Shown here: piece by piece, positions 1 to 4,173 of the stretch | Layout: each line of letters opens with the position of its first letter | Numbering within the stretch: position 1 is the stretch's first letter | Assembly: GCA_002898115.1 (NCBI GenBank) | Contig: BDTL01000096.1 | Location: 1-6,708, forward strand | From: a bacterium BMS3Bbin02 | GTDB taxonomy: Bacteria; Actinomycetota; Acidimicrobiia; Spongiisociales; UBA5794 | Direction: 5' to 3' | DNA length: 6,708 bases | Position numbers and translations under genes: made by a program | Notes under the pieces: model-generated | Databases searched by the model: none | What the model was told of the DNA's origin: nothing | What the model saw: the letters and a program-made list of their open reading frames with translations, nothing else

Positions 1-221
1 CGGGTACCGATGCCGCCCGGCATGACCACAACGTCTGGATCGACCATCTCTTCGAAGGTCGCGTCGACCGTCAACCCCAAGAATCCGTTCTCGGTGCGGA
101 TCTCACCACGCTCGTGGCCGACAAACGTGACATCAAGGTCGGGAATGCGCTGAAATACCTCGTACGGCCCGATTGCATCGAGTGCGGTGAGTCTGGGAAA
201 GAGCGGAATCGCGATCTGCAT
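1..221 (-). CDS. DJ-1/PfpI-superfamily protein (class I glutamine amidotransferase-like), N-terminal part
   Basis: The first 73 residues of a protein that runs off the left edge. Seen: it starts MQIAIPLFPRLTALDAIGPY; the LTALDAIGPYEVF stretch and a later MPGGIGT turn (residues 67-73) are the N-terminal hallmarks of the DJ-1/PfpI fold, especially the group with isonitrile hydratases and the sensor domains of AraC-type regulators. Glu21 in GPYEVF is at the position of the conserved acid that, in this superfamily, contacts the nucleophilic cysteine. That cysteine, which follows the PGG turn in the family, lies outside the window, so catalytic competence cannot be judged. The ATG at 221 is chosen because GAAGGA lies six bases upstream. 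It is the last of three leftward genes, 143 bases after the ABC-F stop, so it may have its own promoter; no convincing -35/-10 pair was seen. A stand-alone enzyme and an AraC-fused regulator cannot be told apart here. Confidence 0.85.
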   Translation of the reverse strand, partial: MQIAIPLFPRLTALDAIGPYEVFQRIPDLDVTFVGHERGEIRTENGFLGLTVDATFEEMVDPDVVVMPGGIGT

Positions 222-227
222 CTGCAA

Positions 228-233
228 TCCTTC
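228..233 (-). promoter_or_regulatory. ribosome-binding site of the DJ-1/PfpI gene
   Basis: The minus strand reads GAAGGA, then TTGCAG, then ATG. The purine-rich core and six-base spacing are normal for a Shine-Dalgarno site. This favours the ATG at 221 over the in-frame TTG two codons upstream. Confidence 0.6.
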
Positions 234-364
234 GCTGTCGAGTAAGACGGAACCCTAGGCATGGACCCGACCAAACGTACCCGGTGCCTTCACGGGCAGA
301 TTCCGTTCTCCCCCGCTGACGGCCACCCGTTCAGACCCCGATCCGCGAGCGAACCGACCGAGGT

Positions 365-2110
365 CTACGTGTCGACGAGACGATCTGCCGCTTCGCTGAG
401 CTCCAGCCAGCGATTTTCGGCGGCGTCAATGTCCGCAATAAGTTTCGCCAGCTCACCGGATATCTCGACGGTTCGCGCATAGTCACCAGCGGCTTCGTGC
501 AGCACACCCTCCAACTCTTTCCGGAGGCGTTCCAGGCGCGGGATGCTCTTGGTCAACTGGTCGAGCTCTCTCTGATCGTTGTAGGTCAAGGTGTGGCGTT
601 GCCGTTTCGGACGGACCTTCACGGTGTCGGGTTTCTTCGTTCCCGAGGCTGCTGCGACAAGACTCGCTGTTCGATACGCCGTCCACCCGCCCGGATGATG
701 GATGACCGAACCGTCCTGCTCGATCGAGAAGATGTCCGAGCACACGCGGTCCAGGAAATAGCGATCATGGCTAGCCACGACAAGCGCTCCTTCCCACGCG
801 TCGAGATACTCCTCGAGGACCGTGAGCGTCCCGATATCGAGATCGTTCGTCGGTTCGTCCATGAGGAGCAGATTCGGAGCTTCCATGAGACTCAGCAGCA
901 GTTCGAGCCGGCGACGTTCCCCTCCGGAGAGATCCCCGACTGTGGACTGCTGCTGATCTCTGGTGAACTGGAACCGCTCGAGGAGTTGCGCGCCCGACAC
1001 CCTGATTCCACTTTCGAGGCGCACTTCGTCGGCCTGCTCTCGGACTACTGCGTGGACTCGGGTCTCAGCAGGGAGCGACCGAGGGTCCTGGCCGTACCAA
1101 CCGGGATGGATCGTCGACCCTATGGTGACCTTGCCCTCATCGGGTTCGATTCGACCTGCGATGAGATTGAGCAGGGTCGTCTTGCCGGCGCCGTTCGGAC
1201 CGACGATCCCAATGCGGGCATCCTGGCTGAGGCGGTACTCAACGTGTCGCAAGACCCAGGTCTGTCCATAACGTTTGCCTACGTTGGCAAGGTTGACCAC
1301 CTTCGACCCAATGCGCCGCGACGGGAGATCGATGCTGAGTTCTTGTCTGACTCTGCGGCGTTGTTCGCCGACGAGGTCCCGGGCCTGGTTGACGCGGTAC
1401 CGAGCCTTTGACGTGCGGGCCTTGGGCGATCGCCTCAGCCACTCCAGTTCGATCTTGATACGTTGTTGGCGACGGTGTTCAACGGTGGCGTCGTGAGCGT
1501 CTCGTGTAGCGGCAGCTTCGAGGTAGTCCTCGTAGGACCCTTGATGGGAGAACAAGGATTGCTCATGGACCTCAACGACCCTGGTCGCAACCTGGTCGAG
1601 CAGATAGCGATCATGGGTGACAAGGAGCAGAGCCTCCGTACGGGCGGAGAGATGGTCTTCCAGCCAATCGATGGTATCGACATCAAGGTGGTTGGTCGGT
1701 TCGTCGAGGATCAGCACGTCGCAGTCGGTCGCCAGTGCCATAGCTAGCGCAAGTCGTTTTCGCTGCCCCCCGGAGAGGGTGGAACACCGCGCGGCGGGGT
1801 CGGTGAGCATCAGCCTGTCCGCCAGTGCGATCGCCCGCCTATCGTCGCCCACAACGTCACCGACCGATGCATCTGCAGCAAAGGTCGGATCTTGATCAAG
1901 TGTGCCGATACGCAGACCCCTCGCACGAATGATCGATCCACCGTCCGGTTCCTCGGTCCCCGCGATGATCGCAAGGAGCGTCGATTTTCCCGACCCGTTC
2001 CGGCCAATCACCCCGATCCGGTCTCCCGCGGAGATTCCCAGGGAGACGTTCTCAAGTACCGGATTCTCCGGATAGGTTTTGGAAATACCCTCAAGACTCA
2101 ACAAATGCAT
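365..2110 (-). CDS. ABC-F family ATPase, Uup-like (duplicated ABC domains, C-terminal coiled coil)
   Basis: A complete 581-residue cytosolic protein with two ATP-binding cassettes and no membrane segments, so not a transporter itself. Seen in cassette 1: Walker A GRNGSGKST (36-44), signature LSGGQRKRL (112-120), Walker B ending LDEPTNHLD (135-143) with Glu137, and H-loop His166. Seen in cassette 2: Walker A GPNGAGKTT (304-312), signature LSGGERRRL (394-402), Walker B with MDEPTNDLD (417-425) and Glu419, and H-loop His448. The linker between cassettes (about 190-265) carries the basic RRSPKARTSKAR stretch typical of Uup. A Lys/Arg-rich segment and a charged helical tail from about 500 to 581 match the Uup C-terminal coiled coil. 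All catalytic residues are intact. Known of the family: ABC-F proteins bind the ribosome and modulate translation; some give resistance to ribosome-targeting antibiotics, while Uup is linked to genome stability and ribosome function. The Uup-type tail makes a housekeeping role more likely than resistance (inference). The start gives the usual beta-strand into the first cassette, but no Shine-Dalgarno is visible upstream. Confidence 0.95.
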   Translation of the reverse strand: MHLLSLEGISKTYPENPVLENVSLGISAGDRIGVIGRNGSGKSTLLAIIAGTEEPDGGSIIRARGLRIGTLDQDPTFAADASVGDVVGDDRRAIALADRLMLTDPAARCSTLSGGQRKRLALAMALATDCDVLILDEPTNHLDVDTIDWLEDHLSARTEALLLVTHDRYLLDQVATRVVEVHEQSLFSHQGSYEDYLEAAATRDAHDATVEHRRQQRIKIELEWLRRSPKARTSKARYRVNQARDLVGEQRRRVRQELSIDLPSRRIGSKVVNLANVGKRYGQTWVLRHVEYRLSQDARIGIVGPNGAGKTTLLNLIAGRIEPDEGKVTIGSTIHPGWYGQDPRSLPAETRVHAVVREQADEVRLESGIRVSGAQLLERFQFTRDQQQSTVGDLSGGERRRLELLLSLMEAPNLLLMDEPTNDLDIGTLTVLEEYLDAWEGALVVASHDRYFLDRVCSDIFSIEQDGSVIHHPGGWTAYRTASLVAAASGTKKPDTVKVRPKRQRHTLTYNDQRELDQLTKSIPRLERLRKELEGVLHEAAGDYARTVEISGELAKLIADIDAAENRWLELSEAADRLVDT

Positions 2111-2122
2111 GCAAGGAGCGTA
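2111..2122 (-). promoter_or_regulatory. possible -10 element for leaderless transcription of the ABC-F gene
   Basis: On the minus strand TACGCT (2122-2117) fits TANNNT and ends six bases before the ATG at 2110, the spacing expected if transcription begins at or next to the start codon. The bases before the ATG (CTCCTTGC) hold no Shine-Dalgarno. Leaderless mRNAs are common in actinobacteria (established). No good -35 is placed at 16-18 bases; the only TTGACG is 23 bases upstream. The call is therefore weak. Confidence 0.25.
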
Positions 2123-2131
2123 GGCCCATCT

Positions 2132-2158
2132 ACCCGTTTCGGCGACGTCAAAACGGGT
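2132..2158. repeat. perfect 8-bp inverted repeat between the MFS and ABC-F genes
   Basis: ACCCGTTT (2132-2139) and AAACGGGT (2151-2158) are perfect reverse complements around an 11-base loop that itself contains the palindrome GACGTC. It lies 13 bases past the MFS stop and 21 bases before the ABC-F start. As RNA it would fold into a moderately stable hairpin, but no T-run follows on the minus strand, so it is not a standard intrinsic terminator. Alternatives are a U-less actinobacterial terminator or attenuator, an mRNA-stability element, or a dimeric-repressor operator for the ABC-F gene. Confidence 0.5.
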
Positions 2159-2171
2159 GGACAGGACGGCG

Positions 2172-3431
2172 TTAGCCGAGACCGCCGGCGAGTTTGGCGG
2201 CCTCAGGTGATCGTTTGAGCCGAATCATCGCCACCACGCCGAGCGCGGGACCGATCGCGAGCGCCGGAAATGCCCACCGCCATCCCCAACTTTCTGCGAG
2301 CAACGGCACACCTTTAATAGTGACGAGGGTCAACAAGAACCCAATCGCGGTCTGCAACGCCAGCGCTGTTCCCCGGTATTCGTCATCCGCGGTTTCGGTC
2401 ACCATCGTCGAGAACTGGGCGGAGTCAGCTACGACAGTCACTCCCCACACCACAAATAGTCCAACAACGAGAACCGGTGACGTTGCGAAGACCAAGGGAG
2501 TAAGCAGTGCACAGGTTCCAGAGATAGCCATGGCTCCACCGGCTACCTTCGTTCGCCCAACCTTGTCGGCGATCACGCCGGCGACCATCGACCCGATTCC
2601 ACCCGAAGCAATGATGACAAACGTCGCGACCGGTACCCAGCCGTCACCGTATCCCCCCGCAAGCGCTGACGCTCCAAGGAACGCCGCGGTCCACGTCCAC
2701 ATCGCGTACAGCTCCCACATGTGCCCCAGGTATCCAAACGTCGACAATTGCACACCACGGTTTCGGACCGCAGCTCCCACGTACTGCCACGAAAAACTTA
2801 CGGGTGCGGTCTCATAAGGACCGTCGGTGACTCCAAACCACAGGATCAGCGCTCCGACGGCGGCGAGGACCGACGCCCCCACCAGCACGCCCTGCCATTC
2901 AAAACCAAGCCCCCGAATGAGATGGGGTCCGGCACTGCCAACGGTGAGGGCGCCGACAAGAGTGCCGAGCGCCATACCGCGACCGTGGCGGAACCATCCC
3001 GCCATTGCCTTGAGACCGCTGGGATATACCCCGGCCAACATCACACCGGTCAGGAACCGCAGGAGGAACGCCGCCCCGAAGCTGCGTGGCCCCAGCGGGA
3101 TGAGCAATAGGTTCAGCCCCGCTCCGATGAGAGCTGCCAACGTGAAAAGTTTCCGTGACGCTATCGCGTCAGGAAGCGCAAAGACCGATGAAACGAGCGC
3201 ACCCACCACGAATCCGATCTGTACAGTCAGGGTCAGCCAGGCTGCCTGGCTTGAGGAAATACTCCACGCTTGTTGGAGTTGTGGAGCGACAGCCGATGCC
3301 GAGAACCACAAGGTGAGAGCCAGCAGCTGACCACCTGCAATAAACAGGAGCGCGCGTCTCTGTCCCGCGGGTCGCTCGGTCGCCACGGGCTCTGGTCGCG
3401 CAGTCTTCAGTTTTCGACCGCTAGGACTCAT
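2172..3431 (-). CDS. major facilitator superfamily (MFS) transporter
   Basis: A 419-residue integral membrane protein of typical MFS length. After a basic, cytoplasmic N-terminus (about 1-27), roughly twelve hydrophobic segments can be placed, near residues 28-49, 64-85, 95-113, 117-137, 152-172, 178-199, 231-252, 266-287, 295-317, 319-336, 355-377 and 385-403. The loop between segments 8 and 9 carries AGVIADKVGRTK (284-295), the MFS motif A repeated in the second half. The equivalent loop in the first half (SSVFALPDAIASRK) is degenerate. The LRFLTGVMLAGVYPSGLKAM stretch resembles the segment 4-5 region of MFS anion/organic-acid porters, but the substrate cannot be named. Start: the ATG at 3431 is preferred, as it follows AAGAAGAG; a TTG 16 codons upstream (3479) and a GTG at 3458 would only add an Arg-rich tail. 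It is divergent from the PPOX gene and heads the leftward group. An efflux role beside an ABC-F gene would be speculation. Confidence 0.92.
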   Translation of the reverse strand: MSPSGRKLKTARPEPVATERPAGQRRALLFIAGGQLLALTLWFSASAVAPQLQQAWSISSSQAAWLTLTVQIGFVVGALVSSVFALPDAIASRKLFTLAALIGAGLNLLLIPLGPRSFGAAFLLRFLTGVMLAGVYPSGLKAMAGWFRHGRGMALGTLVGALTVGSAGPHLIRGLGFEWQGVLVGASVLAAVGALILWFGVTDGPYETAPVSFSWQYVGAAVRNRGVQLSTFGYLGHMWELYAMWTWTAAFLGASALAGGYGDGWVPVATFVIIASGGIGSMVAGVIADKVGRTKVAGGAMAISGTCALLTPLVFATSPVLVVGLFVVWGVTVVADSAQFSTMVTETADDEYRGTALALQTAIGFLLTLVTIKGVPLLAESWGWRWAFPALAIGPALGVVAMIRLKRSPEAAKLAGGLG

Positions 3432-3543
3432 CCCTGCTCTTCTTTCGTCTTCCAACACAAAGCGTCTGCGTCGACCCAACTATTCCGCCAAACCCTCACC
3501 CACCAGCGGCCCGGGACGGCAACTCGTCGCCCATGTCCGCGAC

Positions 3544-3579
3544 GTACCGGTACTCGGCGTGTTGAACGCACCGGCGCCG
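3544..3579. repeat. two short palindromes in the divergent intergenic region
   Basis: GTACCGGTAC (3544-3553, 10 bp) and CGGCGCCG (3572-3579, 8 bp) are both perfect palindromes, with centres 27 bp apart, in the 219-bp region between the MFS and PPOX starts. They could be binding sites for a dimeric regulator of the divergent pair. Short GC-rich palindromes also occur by chance at this base composition. The rest of 3432-3650 shows no gene or RNA I can recognise. Confidence 0.25.
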
Positions 3580-3591
3580 TCCGGAAAGTGG

Positions 3592-3622
3592 TTGAAGAAA
3601 CAGCGCTACATTCTCCTATACC
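3592..3622 (+). promoter_or_regulatory. weak candidate promoter for the PPOX gene (and possibly kgd)
   Basis: TTGAAG (3592-3597) and TATACC (3617-3622) resemble -35 and -10 boxes with a 19-base spacer, longer than the ideal 17. Transcription would start near 3629, just ahead of the likely start region of the PPOX gene. This is a motif match only. Confidence 0.3.
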
Positions 3623-3650
3623 GACGACCTAGGACCCGCCCATCGACCAG

Positions 3651-4106
3651 TTGACGTGCCGCATGATGTTTGGTCTCGCTCGCTCCGGAGTCCTCGCGAC
3701 ACACGGGCACAAGGGCTTCCCGCACCTGGTCCCTATCGTGTTTGGAGTTGTGGATGACGACACGATCGTGACGGCCGTGGACCACAAACCGAAATCCACG
3801 ATGAACCTGATGCGCCTTTCGAACATAACGAAAAATCCACTCGTGTCGGTCCTCGTTAACGACTATTGCGAGGACTGGTCGGCCCTGTGGTGGGCACGAG
3901 CTGATGGCACCGCCACCGTGACGGACAGTGTTGAAGAACGTTTGGCAACGAGCCTCATCCGGCGGTACGAGGAATACTCCGAACTTCCACCCCACGGACC
4001 ATGGATCACCATCAAGGTCTCTCAATGGTCCGGATGGTCGGCCGATACTGCGCGACTTCACGTCGAAGACGAACGCCCGTCGGGCGGCAGTACACAGCTG
4101 CGGTGA
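3651..4106 (+). CDS. PPOX-class (split beta-barrel) oxidoreductase, probably F420-dependent
   Basis: About 151 residues. Seen: GVLATHGHKGFPHLVPIVFGV (about 13-33), then TAVDHKPKST (41-50), NPLVSVLVNDY (62-72), DWSALWWARADGTATV (75-90) and a closing WSGWSA (126-131). This series matches the actinobacterial PPOX class in which the VDHKPK and WS.LWW.R.DGTA stretches recur, a group assigned to deazaflavin F420 binding rather than FMN. These proteins are cytosolic split-barrel dimers that carry out F420H2-dependent reductions; the substrate here is unknown. Start: the in-frame stop at 3630 leaves only about 20 codons for initiation and there is no ATG until 3663. The TTG at 3651 is listed; the domain's first helix would fit a start here or slightly upstream. 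AGGA at 3631-3634 is well spaced only for an ATC at 3642. The final 20 residues (DTARLHVEDERPSGGSTQLR) are a polar tail beyond the core. kgd follows after 67 bases on the same strand. Confidence 0.88.
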   Translation: MTCRMMFGLARSGVLATHGHKGFPHLVPIVFGVVDDDTIVTAVDHKPKSTMNLMRLSNITKNPLVSVLVNDYCEDWSALWWARADGTATVTDSVEERLATSLIRRYEEYSELPPHGPWITIKVSQWSGWSADTARLHVEDERPSGGSTQLR

Positions 4107-4134
4107 CCACACCGACGTGCGCCGCCAACGGTGT
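4101..4134 (+). repeat. overlapping short inverted repeats after the PPOX stop
   Basis: CGGTG (4101-4105) pairs with CACCG (4110-4114) across a four-base loop that takes in the stop codon. The same arm, as ACACCG (4109-4114), also pairs perfectly with CGGTGT (4129-4134). The two hairpins exclude each other. No T-run follows, so a terminator is not supported by the usual rule; U-less termination or a chance GC-rich repeat are both possible. Confidence 0.3.
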
Positions 4135-4173
4135 CGCTCCGGCTGACCAATCGTCAGTACTCTTGGTACCACC

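Noticed and set aside
280..296. Imperfect hairpin CCCGGTGCCTTCACGGG downstream of the ABC-F gene
   Set aside because: The stem is short with a bulged base, has no T-run on the minus strand and lies about 70 bases past the stop. Too weak to call a terminator.
497..1411. Long plus-strand open frame (304 codons) opposite the ABC-F gene
   Set aside because: It is wholly antisense to a gene with two intact ATPase cassettes, and its translation shows no recognisable domain. Long antisense frames are expected at this GC content.
2194..2817. Plus-strand open frame (207 codons) opposite the MFS gene
   Set aside because: It is antisense to the membrane segments of the transporter and rich in Pro/Thr/Ser, as expected from reversing hydrophobic codons. 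No domain seen.
365..3431. A dedicated antibiotic-resistance or export module formed by the MFS and ABC-F genes
   Set aside because: The ABC-F protein has the Uup-type C-terminal coiled coil, the MFS substrate is unknown, and no biosynthetic or regulatory partner is visible. Adjacency alone does not support the claim.
3432..3479. N-terminal extension of the MFS protein from TTG 3479
   Set aside because: It would add 16 mostly Arg/Glu residues with no domain value, while the ATG at 3431 has a purine-rich stretch upstream.
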